Shown here in pieces: positions 51,178-60,831 of a stretch of 64,000 nt of DNA. A model generated the notes under the pieces. It searched no databases. It was not told the origin of the DNA and saw only the letters and a program-made list of their open reading frames with translations. Source of the stretch: Paenibacillus albicereus (GTDB taxonomy: Bacteria > Bacillota > Bacilli > Paenibacillales > Paenibacillaceae); the NCBI RefSeq assembly GCF_012676905.1, contig NZ_CP051428.1:473501-537500 (forward strand), written 5' to 3'. Position numbers and translations under genes: made by a program. Position 1 is the stretch's first letter. Every line of letters begins with the position of its first letter.

Positions 51178-52104
51178 CTACTTCGTGCCGGCATAGAGCC
51201 GAGCCGCGTCGAGCAGCTCCGTCCGCACCCGCTCGACCAGCTCGGGAGGGCTTTTCGCTTCGACGCGGCTGCCGTAGCTGAGCACGGTCTGCAGCGCTTT
51301 TTCGAGCGAGGAGAATCCGGCTGCGACACGAGAGAAGCCTCCCTCGAGATCCTCGACCGGCTCGTAGCCGAACTCATCGCGGACGCGCGTCCGGACCTCC
51401 GGCCGGAAGATCAGCTCGGCTTCGATGCGGCGGAAGTCCGTCCGATCCATGAACTGCCGCTCGATGTCCTGAAGCGTGTAGGGACGGCGTGCGAAGCCGC
51501 GCTCCAGGCGTTCCAGGCGGAGCATCCGGGAGAGCCGGAATACCCGCAGTCCGGATCGCAGCAGGCAGTAGCCGTACAGATACCAGACGGCGTTTTTCAT
51601 GAACAGGCCCATCGGCTCGGCGGTCCGCTCCGTCTCCTGCCCCTGGCTGTTCAGGTACGAGAAGGAGACGAGCCGCTGCTCGCGGATCGCCCCGTGCAGA
51701 GCGGCCATCCGCGGCCGGTCGCGGGGGAGGGGAGAGTGGTCGAGATCGAGCGGGCTCTCCGGCAGCGAGTCGGGCCGCCGACCGGCCAAGGCGGAGATGC
51801 GCTCCAGCAGCCGGTCGATCTCCTCGACGCCGGCCGCCGAGCGCATGCCGCGCAGCGCGGCGATGATCGAGCCGAACTCCTCCAGGGTGAGCATCTGCTT
51901 CTCGATCCGATAGCCGGGCATCAGCTCGTAGCCGCCGTCGGTGCCCGGGAACGAGACGATCGGCACGCCGGCCTGATTGATCGCCTCCATGTCGCGGTAG
52001 ATCGTACGCAGCGACACCTCGAAGCGGCGCGACAGCTCGGAGGCGTTGACGCGGGATTGGCTGAGCAGCAGCATCGTAATGGCGAGCAGGCGGTCCAGCT
52101 TCAT
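51178..52104 (-). CDS. DeoR/YafY-type regulator with WYL domain
   Basis: 308 aa. N-terminal HTH_11 (MKLDRLLAITMLLLSQ ... LSRRFEVSLRTIYRDMEAINQAG), central WYL domain (about 140-210) with WYLYGYCLLRSGLRVFRLSR, and a WCX-like C-terminus. Start at 52104 with AAGGAGG. Probably a single-component ligand-responsive regulator; the target is unknown, possibly the adjacent epoxide hydrolase. Confidence 0.92.
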   Translation of the reverse strand: MKLDRLLAITMLLLSQSRVNASELSRRFEVSLRTIYRDMEAINQAGVPIVSFPGTDGGYELMPGYRIEKQMLTLEEFGSIIAALRGMRSAAGVEEIDRLLERISALAGRRPDSLPESPLDLDHSPLPRDRPRMAALHGAIREQRLVSFSYLNSQGQETERTAEPMGLFMKNAVWYLYGYCLLRSGLRVFRLSRMLRLERLERGFARRPYTLQDIERQFMDRTDFRRIEAELIFRPEVRTRVRDEFGYEPVEDLEGGFSRVAAGFSSLEKALQTVLSYGSRVEAKSPPELVERVRTELLDAARLYAGTK

Positions 52105-52143
52105 CGGCGGCTCCTCCTTCGGAAAAAGGTCTAAAGAGTTCTT

Positions 52144-52290
52144 CGCCGCTAGGCGGCCGAATCCCTTGCCGGAACCGGCTGCGGGGCGATTCGCCGCTAG
52201 GCGGCCGAATCCTGTCGCCGGGAGAGTCGGCGAGGTCATTCGCCGCTAGGCGACCGAATCCCTTGCTGGAACCGGCTGCGGGGCGATTCG
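52144..52290. repeat. 48/49-bp tandem array, three units
   Basis: CGCCGCTAGGCG starts at 52144, 52192 and 52241, each followed by GCCGAATCC or GACCGAATCC; the first and third units also carry GGAACCGGCTGCGGGGCGAT. Lies between the epoxide hydrolase stop and the WYL start, i.e. 3' of the hydrolase. CGCC-GCTA-GGCG can fold as a small hairpin. Confidence 0.8.
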
Positions 52291-52297
52291 TCCGCCT

Positions 52298-53470
52298 TCA
52301 CCGGAACCGCCGGAAGAAGGCTCGGATGTCGGCCGCCAGCAGCCGGGGCTCGTCGAGCGCGGCGAAGTGGGTGCCGCCCGGCAGCTCGCTCCAGTGGACG
52401 ATGGCGCCGTTGTCGCGCTCGGCGAACGGCCGGATCGTCTTGAAGTCATGCGCGCAGACCGCGACTCCGGTCGGAGCGTCGTTGCGCCTGAATCCGTCCT
52501 GGCTGGCCTGGCGCTGGTTGTCGTAATAGATGCGCGAGGTGGAGGCGGCGGTGCCGGTCAGCCAATAGAGCATGACGTTCGTCAGGAAGTCGTCGCGGCC
52601 GATGAAGCCGACATGGTCGCCGAAGCCGCAGAACAGATCGGCGATCCAGGCCATCTGTCCGACGGGCGAGTCGGCGAGGCCGTAGGCCAGCGTCAGCGGC
52701 CGCTTTTCCATGATGGCGCTGAAGCCGGCCCGCTCGACGAAGCGCGACAAGAAGGCGAGCCGCTCGAAGTCGTCCTGACCGAGCGGCTCCATCTCGCCCG
52801 GCTCGCCGGACGGGAAGCTGAACAGCTGCAGCACGTGGATGCCTTGCAGGCCCTGGGGCTGAAGCACGCCGAGCTCGCGCGACACCATCGCGCCGAGGTC
52901 GCTGCCGTGCGCGCCGTACTGCTCGTACCCGAGGCGCCCCATCAGCTCGTGCATGGCGGCAGCGATGCGGGACACCGGCCAAGGCTCCTCGGTCGGTCCG
53001 GAGAGGCCGAAGCCGGGCAGGGAGGGGATGACGAGATGGAATGCGTCGGTCCGACTTCCGCCATGGGCGGCGGGATCGGTCAGCGGGCCGATCAGATGGC
53101 GGAATTCCACGATCGAGCTGGGCCAGCCGTGCAGCAGCAGCAGCGGGGCGGCATCCGGCTCGGCGGAGCGGACGTGCAGGAAATGGACGTTCGCGCCGTC
53201 GATCTCGGTCGTGAACTGAGGCCGCGCATTCAACGAAGCCTCCTCGGCGCGCCAGTCGTAAGCGTCCTGCCAATAGGCGGCCAGCTCGCGCGCATAGGCG
53301 ACGGAGACGCCGTGCTCCCAGCCGTCCGCGCCGCCGGCCTGCGGCCATCGCGTCAGCTCCAGGCGAAGCCTCAGCTCGGCGAGAGCGGATTCGGACACGT
53401 GCAGCTCGAAAGGGACGATCGGGGCTTGGGCAGCGGACGGGGACGCAGGTCGACGGGATTCATGCGGCAT
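52298..53470 (-). CDS. Epoxide hydrolase (EHN-type alpha/beta hydrolase)
   Basis: About 390 aa. An EHN N-terminal domain (residues 20-115) with LRLRLELTRWPQA and YWQDAYDWRAEEASLNARPQF; then the hydrolase core with oxyanion motif HGWPSS, nucleophile D191 in HGSDLGAMV and catalytic H368 in GGTHFAALDEP. Hydrolyses epoxides to diols. ATG at 53470 is favoured over TTG at 53476 on ribosome binding site spacing (GGAGG, 8 nt). The substrate cannot be inferred. Confidence 0.9.
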   Translation of the reverse strand: MPHESRRPASPSAAQAPIVPFELHVSESALAELRLRLELTRWPQAGGADGWEHGVSVAYARELAAYWQDAYDWRAEEASLNARPQFTTEIDGANVHFLHVRSAEPDAAPLLLLHGWPSSIVEFRHLIGPLTDPAAHGGSRTDAFHLVIPSLPGFGLSGPTEEPWPVSRIAAAMHELMGRLGYEQYGAHGSDLGAMVSRELGVLQPQGLQGIHVLQLFSFPSGEPGEMEPLGQDDFERLAFLSRFVERAGFSAIMEKRPLTLAYGLADSPVGQMAWIADLFCGFGDHVGFIGRDDFLTNVMLYWLTGTAASTSRIYYDNQRQASQDGFRRNDAPTGVAVCAHDFKTIRPFAERDNGAIVHWSELPGGTHFAALDEPRLLAADIRAFFRRFR

Positions 53471-53591
53471 GGGCAAGGCCTCCTCAAGAAGGGGGTTGGG
53501 ATGTCTTCATTTTAATCGGGCAACCCTGACAGCATCCTGTCAACGTGGCCAACACCTGAAAAAATCAAACCTCACCCCTGAAGTTCCTGCC

Positions 53592-53620
53592 TTGTTGCAA
53601 ACGCTTTACGAGCGCATAAT
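53592..53620 (+). promoter_or_regulatory. Promoter with overlapping cre-like core
   Basis: TTGTTG (53592-53597), 17 bp, CATAAT (53615-53620). The spacer contains AAACGCTTT, the core of CcpA cre sites, so glucose repression of the second sugar importer is plausible. Confidence 0.5.
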
Positions 53621-53652
53621 CCAACTATAACCTAGCAAGGGGGACGTAGAAG

Positions 53653-55041
53653 GTGGAAAACCAGATGAAAAAGTCCGATAAGAAAGCTCTGAAGAGATCC
53701 GCGCTGCTGCTGACGGCAGGCGCGCTGGCCGTCGGCCTCGCGGCATGCGGCAGCAACGGCAACAACGAGCCGGCGGCGAATACAGGCGGCGCGTCCAATG
53801 AGGCAGCGGCCAATACGGGAGCGTCCGGCGGCGACAGCGGCAAGAAAGTGACGATCACGTTCCAGAACATCTACCCGGACGAGACCTCCGTCACGAACAA
53901 GATCATGAAGGAGCTCGTCGCCGACTACGAGGCGGCCAACCCGAACATCAAGATCGAGCTCGACTCGCTCAACACCGACCAGCAGAAGCTGAAGCTCAAG
54001 ACGCAGGCCGCTTCCAAGGAAGTGCCGGATATCACGATCGTGAATCCGGCCGCCCAGATGAAGCCTTTCGTCGACGCGGGCGTGCTCGCCCCGCTCAACG
54101 ACATGCTCGACCAGAACGGCCTGAAGGATACGTTCCAAAAAGGGCTCCTCGACTACTACAGCTTCGACGGCAACGTGTACGCGCTGCCGGACGGCAACAA
54201 CATCGAGGTCGTCTACTACAACAAGGACCTGTTCGCGCAAGCGGGCATCACCGACGTGCCGAAGACGTTCGACGAGATGCTTGAGGACGTCAAGGCGCTC
54301 AAGGCCAAGGGCATCACGCCGATCGCGATCGGCGAGAAGGATACGTGGACGGGCTCGTTCCTGTTCATGAACATCCTGCTCCGCACGAACGGCGGCCCGG
54401 GCTTCCTGCAGGACGTCATGGACGGCAAGAAGGACTTCAACGACCCGGCGTTCGTCGAAGCGGTCGACGCGTTCCAGGAGCTGGTGCAGGCCGGCGCGTT
54501 CCCGGAAGGCGCGACGAGCATCGACGCCAACGCAGGCGGCAACATCTTCAAGACGGGCAAAGCGGCCATGTTCATCATCGGCTCGTGGGAAACGGGCAAC
54601 ATCGACGCCTCCAGCGTAGCGGGCAAGGTCGGCGCGTTCTCCTTCCCGACGGTCAACGGCAAGGGCGACGTCAACCAATTCATGCTGGCGCCGGGCTCCG
54701 GCTTCGCGATCAGCGCGAACAGCAAGCATCCGCAAGAAACGAAGGACTTCCTGAACTACTTCATGTCGAACTTCCCGAAAAAGAAATTCGAGCTGAAGGA
54801 CGCGGTCGGCCTCGGCCAGGTCGTCGAAGGAGACTTCGCGGCGGCAGGCTACTCCGAGCTCGCGGTCGGCATCCTCGACCTGTTCAAGAGCGTCAGCGGC
54901 GGCGACCTCGCCTTCGACAACACGATGAATCCGGCCGTCGCCCAGGCTCACCTGAGCAGCATCCAGAACCTGTTCGTGCAGAAGGTCGATTCCAAGCAAG
55001 TGGCCAAGGAGCATCAGGACGCGTTCGCAGCCAACAAGTAA
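53653..55041 (+). CDS. Carbohydrate ABC transporter solute-binding lipoprotein
   Basis: 462 aa. Signal peptide with lipobox LAAC (Cys at about 33), a Gly/Asn/Ala linker, then a family 1 substrate-binding fold: VTITFQNIYPDETSV, VYALPDGNNIEVVYYNKDLFAQAGI, KAAMFIIGSWETGN. GTG at 53653 and ATG at 53665 are both possible starts. Followed by two permeases and a YesM/YesN pair; substrate probably an oligosaccharide. Confidence 0.92.
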   Translation: MENQMKKSDKKALKRSALLLTAGALAVGLAACGSNGNNEPAANTGGASNEAAANTGASGGDSGKKVTITFQNIYPDETSVTNKIMKELVADYEAANPNIKIELDSLNTDQQKLKLKTQAASKEVPDITIVNPAAQMKPFVDAGVLAPLNDMLDQNGLKDTFQKGLLDYYSFDGNVYALPDGNNIEVVYYNKDLFAQAGITDVPKTFDEMLEDVKALKAKGITPIAIGEKDTWTGSFLFMNILLRTNGGPGFLQDVMDGKKDFNDPAFVEAVDAFQELVQAGAFPEGATSIDANAGGNIFKTGKAAMFIIGSWETGNIDASSVAGKVGAFSFPTVNGKGDVNQFMLAPGSGFAISANSKHPQETKDFLNYFMSNFPKKKFELKDAVGLGQVVEGDFAAAGYSELAVGILDLFKSVSGGDLAFDNTMNPAVAQAHLSSIQNLFVQKVDSKQVAKEHQDAFAANK

Positions 55042-55185
55042 GCGCGGCGAAAGGATGAATGCCGGCCCCCTGGCCGGAAGAAAGGCCGGGCGGCAAGGGC
55101 GGTTTCCTCGCAAGAGGAGCTGTCCTTGCCTTTTCGGCACAGCGGTCGGCTTCCGCCCGCTGCGGGAGAGGAGTAGAGAGAAACC

Positions 55186-56079
55186 ATGAATGTGCTCAAA
55201 GTGCGCTGGTGGACGATCGGAATCTTCGTGCTTCCTTGTCTGCTGCTGTATCTGATGATGGTCTTCGTTCCGATCGTCATCTCAGGCTATACGAGCCTGG
55301 TGGAGTGGGACGGCATCGGGGTCAACAAGACGTTCGTCGGCCTCGACAATTACGTCGACATCCTGTTCAACGATCCTTATTTCTGGCCGGCGGTGCGCCG
55401 CACGCTGATGTACGCGGTGTTCTCCATGGCGGAGATTCCGATCTGCCTGCTGTTCGCGATCCTGATCAACCGCTACGTCAAGCGCGGCAACCGGCTCGTG
55501 TCGATCTACTTCATGCCGGTCATCCTGTCGGTCGTCATCATCGGCCAGTTGTGGAAGACGATCTACAATCCGCTCGACATGGGCGGCATGATCAACGGCA
55601 TCCTCAATGCGTTCGGCATGCAGGATCAGATGCGCGCTTGGCTGAGCTCGCCGCAGTTCGCGATGTACTGCCTGTACTTCGTCTCGCTCTGGCAGTATTT
55701 CGGCTATCACCTCATCATCCAGTTCACCGGCGTGCAGAACATCCCGTCCGACATCTACGAGGCGGCCAAGATCGACGGCGCGGACGGCTTCAAGGCCGAC
55801 CGCTACATCACGCTGCCGCTCATCGTGCCGGTGTTCAAGATTTCCATCGTGCTGGCGTTCATCGGCTCCCTGCAGGCGTTCGACCTCATCATGGTCATGA
55901 CCGGCGGCGGACCGGCCCACGCGACGGACGTCATCTCGACGCTCATGTACAACAATACGTTCCTGACCTTCAAGTACGGGTACGGCAGCGCCTTGGCCAT
56001 GACGCTGGTGTTCATCTGCCTGGCGTTCACCTTCGTCATCAACGGCGTCTTCAACCGCATCGAGAAAAAGGTCGGCTAA
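55186..56079 (+). CDS. Sugar ABC transporter permease (MalF/LacF type)
   Basis: 297 aa, six TM helices. EAA loop SDIYEAAKIDGADGFKADRYITLPL; GGGPAHATDVISTLMYNNTF is typical of this class. Preceded by GGAGAGGAG. Second gene of the importer operon. Confidence 0.93.
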   Translation: MNVLKVRWWTIGIFVLPCLLLYLMMVFVPIVISGYTSLVEWDGIGVNKTFVGLDNYVDILFNDPYFWPAVRRTLMYAVFSMAEIPICLLFAILINRYVKRGNRLVSIYFMPVILSVVIIGQLWKTIYNPLDMGGMINGILNAFGMQDQMRAWLSSPQFAMYCLYFVSLWQYFGYHLIIQFTGVQNIPSDIYEAAKIDGADGFKADRYITLPLIVPVFKISIVLAFIGSLQAFDLIMVMTGGGPAHATDVISTLMYNNTFLTFKYGYGSALAMTLVFICLAFTFVINGVFNRIEKKVG

Positions 56080-56095
56080 GGGGGAGATACGGTCT

Positions 56096-56920
56096 ATGGC
56101 ATCCATCAAAAAAGGAGTCGTGTATCTTCTCCTCGGCATCCTTGTCGTCACGCAGGTGTATCCGCTGCTCTGGCTCATCCTGTATTCCTTCAAGACCAAT
56201 GAGGAAATCCTAGGCGGGAGCTTCTTCGCGCTCCCGGCGTCTCCGCGCTTCGCGAACTACACGGAGGCGTACGAGCAGGGCAACTACGTGCGCTATCTGT
56301 TCAACAGCATCTTCGTCACCGTCATCACCATGGTCGTCGTCATCGTGCTGGCGTCCATGGTCGCCTACGCGATCTCCCGCTTCCGCTGGAAGCTCGCGCC
56401 GGTCGCGCTGCTCGTCTTCATGCTCGGCCTGATGATTCCGATGCAGGCGACGCTGCTGCCGCTGATGGTCATGTTCAAGAACATCGGCATCCTCAACACG
56501 CACTGGTCGCTCATCCTGCCGTACATCGCGTTCCAGACGCCGGTCGCGGTGTTCATCCTGAGCGGGTTCATGAAAGGCATCCCGCATGAGATCGAGGAGT
56601 CGGCGTTCATGGACGGCGCGAGCGTGTACCGGATTTTCCGCAGCATCATCCTGCCGATCTCGGTGCCGCCGATCATGACGGTGTGCATCCTGACGTTCAT
56701 CAACATCTGGAACGAGTACATCCTGGCCGCGACGTTCATCTCCTCGGAGAGGCTCAAGACGCTGCCGTTCGGCGTCAACAGCTTCGTCAGCCAGTACACG
56801 ACCAACTACGGCAACATCGGCGCGTTCCTCGTCATGGGCGCGATTCCGGTCATCCTGATCTACTTCATCCTGTCCGAGCGCATCACCAAGGGCATGGTGG
56901 CCGGAGCCGTCAAGGGCTGA
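56096..56920 (+). CDS. Sugar ABC transporter permease (MalG/LacG type)
   Basis: 274 aa. EAA loop HEIEESAFMDGASVYRIFRSIILPI, and the MalG-like ending LSERITKGMVAGAVKG. Starts 17 bp after the partner permease with GGGGGAGA. No ATPase gene follows. Confidence 0.93.
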   Translation: MASIKKGVVYLLLGILVVTQVYPLLWLILYSFKTNEEILGGSFFALPASPRFANYTEAYEQGNYVRYLFNSIFVTVITMVVVIVLASMVAYAISRFRWKLAPVALLVFMLGLMIPMQATLLPLMVMFKNIGILNTHWSLILPYIAFQTPVAVFILSGFMKGIPHEIEESAFMDGASVYRIFRSIILPISVPPIMTVCILTFINIWNEYILAATFISSERLKTLPFGVNSFVSQYTTNYGNIGAFLVMGAIPVILIYFILSERITKGMVAGAVKG

Positions 56921-57016
56921 CGGACTCGGCTGAACCGGACCAGACCGGGTCGGCCGGAGCGTCCGAAGCCGTTCGGATTCAACCGCTGCAACAGATTGAT
57001 CCGCTTCAAAAGCGAA

Positions 57017-57058
57017 CCCCGCCTCCCGCGCGAATTTTTTTCGCGCGGGAGCGCGGGG
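57017..57058 (+). terminator. Strong hairpin between permease and sensor genes
   Basis: CCCCGC/GCGGGG and TCCCGCGCGA/TCGCGCGGGA stack into one stem whose loop contains seven T residues. Weak T-run afterwards; it may partly separate transporter and regulator expression or stabilise the mRNA end. Confidence 0.6.
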
Positions 57059-57094
57059 CTTTGCCGTCATTTTGCCGCCTAAGGGGGGATGCTC

Positions 57095-59035
57095 ATGTGG
57101 CCGCGCAGCCAGACGCTCCAGCAACGGCTCTTTCTCGTGCTGCTCTGCTGCATGACCGGCATCGTCATCGTCGTCAGCCTGCTGTTCTACAACCGCACGA
57201 CCGAGCAGCTGCAGCGCAAGATCAGCGACCTGTCCCAGCGCAACGTGTCGCAGACGATCGGCCTGTTCGACCTGCTGGACAAGGGCTTCGACAGCCTGTC
57301 CAAGTCGATCTCCAACAACTTCGACCTCGTGCGCCTGCTGCAGGCGAGCCCGACCGAGCCGCGCGAGCGCTTCGCGAACGAGCGGGCGATCACGAACATC
57401 ATCGGCACCAACTACTTCTCCCGCGACGATATGATCGGGATCCACATCATCACCGATCGGGGGCAGGTGTACAACTACGGCAACTACGTCAACGAGATGG
57501 TGCCCGGATACCGCTCCAAGGCGTGGTACCGCTCCATCGTCGAGGAAGGCGGCAAAATCGTCTGGCTCGGCATCTATCCGTCGTCCATCGTGGATCAGAA
57601 CGAGCATCGCCCGGTGCTCGCCTTCGGCCGGCAGCTGTTCGACCTCGACGTGCACCGGCCGATCGGCGTCGTGCTGTACGAGTCGAGTCCGGCGTCCATC
57701 GTCGCGGCGCTCGCCAACCTCAAGCTGAGCCCGAGCAGCGAGGTGTACCTGATCGACGAGGGCGGACGTCTCGTCAGCTCCACCGGAGGGGCGCAGCAGC
57801 TGCCGGCCATCGCCGAGGGGCCGCGTCCCGAGACGGCGGGCGAGTCGCTCGTCACGGAAAAGGACGGCAAGCTCGTCGTTTCCTCGCGCCTGCCGTTCGC
57901 GGAGTGGACGGCGATCACGGTGACGCCGGCGCGCGACCTCAAGGTGGAGCTCGTCGAGATGCAGCGCTATCTCATCATCGTCGGCGTCGTGCTCGTCCTG
58001 CTGTCGATCGTGGCGGCGACCGTGCTCTCCAACATGATCTCCTCCCCGATGCGCCGCCTCATCCGCGAGATGAAGCGCGTCGAGCTCGGCAACTTCCAAG
58101 GCGCGGTCGAGTCGCTCAGCTACCGCGAGATGGACGCGATGGCCTCTTCGTTCAACCGCATGGTGCGGCAGATCGGCCGGCTGGTCGATCGGGTGCGGCA
58201 GAGCGCGGCCGGGGAGAAGAACGCGGAGCTGCTCGCCCTGCAATCCCAGGTCAATCCGCATTTCCTCTACAACACGCTCGATATGATCTATTGGATGCTC
58301 GACGAGCGGGAGGAGGACGATCTCGGGGAGGTCGTGCTCGCGCTCTCGCGCATGTTCCGCTACAGCAGCCACTGGGAGCAGGGCGCTCCGGTGACGCTGC
58401 GCGAGGAGCTGGAGCAGATCCGCGACTACTTGACGATCATCACGATCCGCCTCGAAGGGCGGGTGTCGGTCGCGATCGACATCCCGAGCGAGCTGCTTGA
58501 CGTGCCGATGCCCAAGATGACGCTGCAGCCGGTCATCGAGAACGCCGTCAAGCACGGCTTGGAGCCTCTGCAGGGAGACGGACGGCTGGAGCTCGTCGCC
58601 GAGGCTCAGGGCGGCCGGCTGCTGCTGACGGTGCGCGACAACGGCGTCGGCATGGCCGAGGAGACGCTGCGGAGGCTGCGCGCCTCGATCGCGGCCGTGC
58701 CGAGGGCAGGAGACGGGCCGCTGCAGGCGGGGCAGGACGCGGCTTCGGCTCCGCCGTCCGACGGCTCGGCGCCTCCCCCGGCGGACGTTGCGGCAGGACG
58801 CAAGGGAGGACAACCCGGAGACCGCAAGCAGGGCGGCATCGGGCTGGCCAACGTGCATCGACGGCTCGTGCATACGTTCGGGAAGGGGTACGGCCTGCAG
58901 GCGGACAGCGAGCCCGGAGGCGGCACCGTCATCCGCCTGGCGCTGCCGATTCCTCCTCTGACGGGCCGGACGCAAGCGCCCGCGGAGCTGCCGCAGGAGG
59001 CTCAATCGAGACAGGAGGCGAAGAAGACGCCATGA
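57095..59035 (+). CDS. YesM-type sensor histidine kinase
   Basis: 646 aa. TM1 (10-32), an extracytoplasmic sensor domain (about 33-295), TM2 (LIIVGVVLVLLSIVAATVL), HAMP (320-375), then a LytS/YesM His_kinase with phospho-acceptor H389 in QVNPHFLYNTLD and N-box QPVIENAVKHGL. The ATP lid region carries a Pro/Ala/Gly-rich insertion of about 45 residues before GIGLANVHRRL. Start at 57095 has AAGGGGGG at correct spacing. Overlaps the regulator gene (ATGA). Expected to sense extracellular sugar or its binding protein. Confidence 0.93.
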   Translation: MWPRSQTLQQRLFLVLLCCMTGIVIVVSLLFYNRTTEQLQRKISDLSQRNVSQTIGLFDLLDKGFDSLSKSISNNFDLVRLLQASPTEPRERFANERAITNIIGTNYFSRDDMIGIHIITDRGQVYNYGNYVNEMVPGYRSKAWYRSIVEEGGKIVWLGIYPSSIVDQNEHRPVLAFGRQLFDLDVHRPIGVVLYESSPASIVAALANLKLSPSSEVYLIDEGGRLVSSTGGAQQLPAIAEGPRPETAGESLVTEKDGKLVVSSRLPFAEWTAITVTPARDLKVELVEMQRYLIIVGVVLVLLSIVAATVLSNMISSPMRRLIREMKRVELGNFQGAVESLSYREMDAMASSFNRMVRQIGRLVDRVRQSAAGEKNAELLALQSQVNPHFLYNTLDMIYWMLDEREEDDLGEVVLALSRMFRYSSHWEQGAPVTLREELEQIRDYLTIITIRLEGRVSVAIDIPSELLDVPMPKMTLQPVIENAVKHGLEPLQGDGRLELVAEAQGGRLLLTVRDNGVGMAEETLRRLRASIAAVPRAGDGPLQAGQDAASAPPSDGSAPPPADVAAGRKGGQPGDRKQGGIGLANVHRRLVHTFGKGYGLQADSEPGGGTVIRLALPIPPLTGRTQAPAELPQEAQSRQEAKKTP

Positions 59036-60249
59036 ACATTTTGATCGCGGACGATGAAAGCATCATCCGCACCGGCATCCGTCGCACGCTGGAGCAATCG
59101 ATGCCGGACTGCGGCATCCATCTGGCCGCGTCGGCCGACGAGGCGGCCCGCGTGCTGTCGGAGCATCCCATCGACATCGTGCTGACCGACATCCTCATGC
59201 CCGGCATGGACGGCCTCGAGTTCATGCGGCTGTCGCGGCGCAGCTATCCCGGCATCAAGTGGATCGTCATCTCCGCCCATTCGGAATTCGCCTACGCGCA
59301 AAAGGCCGTGCAGCTCGGGGCCAAGGACTACCTGCTCAAGCCGATCGGCAAGAAGCGGCTGCTGGAGCTCGTGCGGGAGCTGGCCGCCGAGCTTGCGGAG
59401 GAGCGCAGCGCGCTCAAGGAGGGCGAGATGCTGCGCAAGAGCCAGAAATACTTGCGCGAGGCGATGTTCCAGCGCCTCGCCTCCGGCCAGGACGTCGGCC
59501 AGCTGGACGTGGCCGCCCTCATGGACCGCTATCCGGCCTTCCACCTCGTCCTCGTGCGGCTGGAGGCCGGCTTGCGGGACGCGGGCCTGGAGCATTTTGT
59601 CGTAGACAACGTCCTGAGCGAGCTGCTGGAGCGGAGCGGGGACGGCTTCGTCGTCAGCTACGACCGCCACACGCTCATCGGCGTAGCCGCCGTAGAGACG
59701 GAGGAAGCCCTCTCCAGCCTGCTCGCCAACGTGCGGGGCTACCTCGGACGGTACCTGCGCCTGCCGTTCCAGGTCGCCAGCAGCGGCCGCATCCGGGAGA
59801 TCCGGCAGGTGCCGGAGACGGTGCAGCGGCTGTACCGCTCCATGACCGCCGCGCCGGGCGAGCCGGGACAGGCGCCGCTGCGCATCAAGGGCGGCAGCGA
59901 CAACAAGGCGATCGAGGTCGCGCTGCAATACATTTCCGCGCATTATCGGGAGGAGTCGCTGTCGCTGGAGCGGATCGCGGCGGTCGTCTATCTCAATCCG
60001 GTCTACTTCAGCCAGCTGTTCAAGCAGAAGACCGGGCAGGGCTTCAAGGACTACTTGATCGGCTTGCGCCTGGAGGACGCCCGGCAGCTGCTGCGGGAAT
60101 CCGACTTGAAGCTGGGGGAGATCGCGGAGCGGATCGGCTACCAGGACATGCGGCATTTCACGCAAGTGTTCCGCAAGCGGTTCAATATGACTCCGACCGA
60201 ATACCGGCAGGAGAAGAAGAACACGGCTCCAGGCATTTCGAATACCTGA
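59032..60249 (+). CDS. YesN-type AraC-family response regulator
   Basis: 405 aa. Receiver domain (1-120) with acidic pocket DDE and phospho-acceptor D53 in VLTDILMPGMDG; middle variable region; C-terminal AraC HTH pair (about 295-395) with VVYLNPVYFSQLFKQKTGQGF and IGYQDMRHFTQVFRKRFNMTP. Partner of the overlapping sensor kinase; likely activates the transporter genes upstream. Confidence 0.94.
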   Translation: MNILIADDESIIRTGIRRTLEQSMPDCGIHLAASADEAARVLSEHPIDIVLTDILMPGMDGLEFMRLSRRSYPGIKWIVISAHSEFAYAQKAVQLGAKDYLLKPIGKKRLLELVRELAAELAEERSALKEGEMLRKSQKYLREAMFQRLASGQDVGQLDVAALMDRYPAFHLVLVRLEAGLRDAGLEHFVVDNVLSELLERSGDGFVVSYDRHTLIGVAAVETEEALSSLLANVRGYLGRYLRLPFQVASSGRIREIRQVPETVQRLYRSMTAAPGEPGQAPLRIKGGSDNKAIEVALQYISAHYREESLSLERIAAVVYLNPVYFSQLFKQKTGQGFKDYLIGLRLEDARQLLRESDLKLGEIAERIGYQDMRHFTQVFRKRFNMTPTEYRQEKKNTAPGISNT

Positions 60250-60593
60250 CATGGGAGTGGAATCTATCGCCGGCCTCCGGTTCCGAACGGGACAGGAGGC
60301 CTCGCTCCGTTCAAGGCGGGAGCAACCTCGTGTCCGGGAGCAAAACCCGTGGTGGAGGGACTTGGGACAGATACATAAAACCAAGGAAAACAGGTAAAAA
60401 TACACAGGCGGTCGAGCTCGTCAAGGAGCCGGAGAAGGGGAGAGGCGAAGCGCGAAGCGTGCGGGAGGCGTGTGCGCCGCCGCTGCGGCAAGCGGAGAGG
60501 AAAGAAAATTTATGAGCAGGTCCGGATTAATATTCATCGAACCGAAATGGATTTATCGTTATTCGCGGGGGCGAGGAAGGAGCTGGAAGCAGA

Positions 60594-60602
60594 AAACGCT
60601 TC
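60594..60602 (+). promoter_or_regulatory. cre-like core upstream of oppA
   Basis: AAAACGCTT within AGAAAACGCTTCT matches the middle of the CcpA cre consensus but not its ends. The 580-bp gap 60250-60831 otherwise holds GC-rich spacer, then AT-rich sequence from about 60500 with no supported gene. Confidence 0.25.
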
Positions 60603-60757
60603 TCTTATGCAGGTTTTTACTTTAGCAAACATTTGCGTTAATCCATTGAAGCGACAACGTAGTAGCAAATAAAACTGCATAATTATCAGTAAATTTAAAT
60701 GATTTACACGATGCTGTTGGAATGATAAATTTATTTGGCAAAAGAAAATAATGCAAG

Positions 60758-60786
60758 TTGTGATTCATCCGTTACAATAGTATAAT
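60758..60786 (+). promoter_or_regulatory. SigA promoter of oppA
   Basis: TTGTGA (60758-60763), 17-bp spacer, perfect TATAAT (60781-60786), 46 bp before the start codon. Confidence 0.85.
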
Positions 60787-60831
60787 TCAGTTATGCTATT
60801 CAACCATTAATGTGAGGGGCGTGTAAGGTTA

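Noticed and set aside
56210-59005. Minus-strand 931-codon open frame
   Set aside because: Spans the permease and the sensor kinase genes on the other strand and shows only shadow composition.
60512-60625. Short AT-rich ORF of 37 codons before oppA
   Set aside because: It has an acceptable ribosome binding site but no recognisable pattern, and it ends well before the oppA promoter; not enough evidence.
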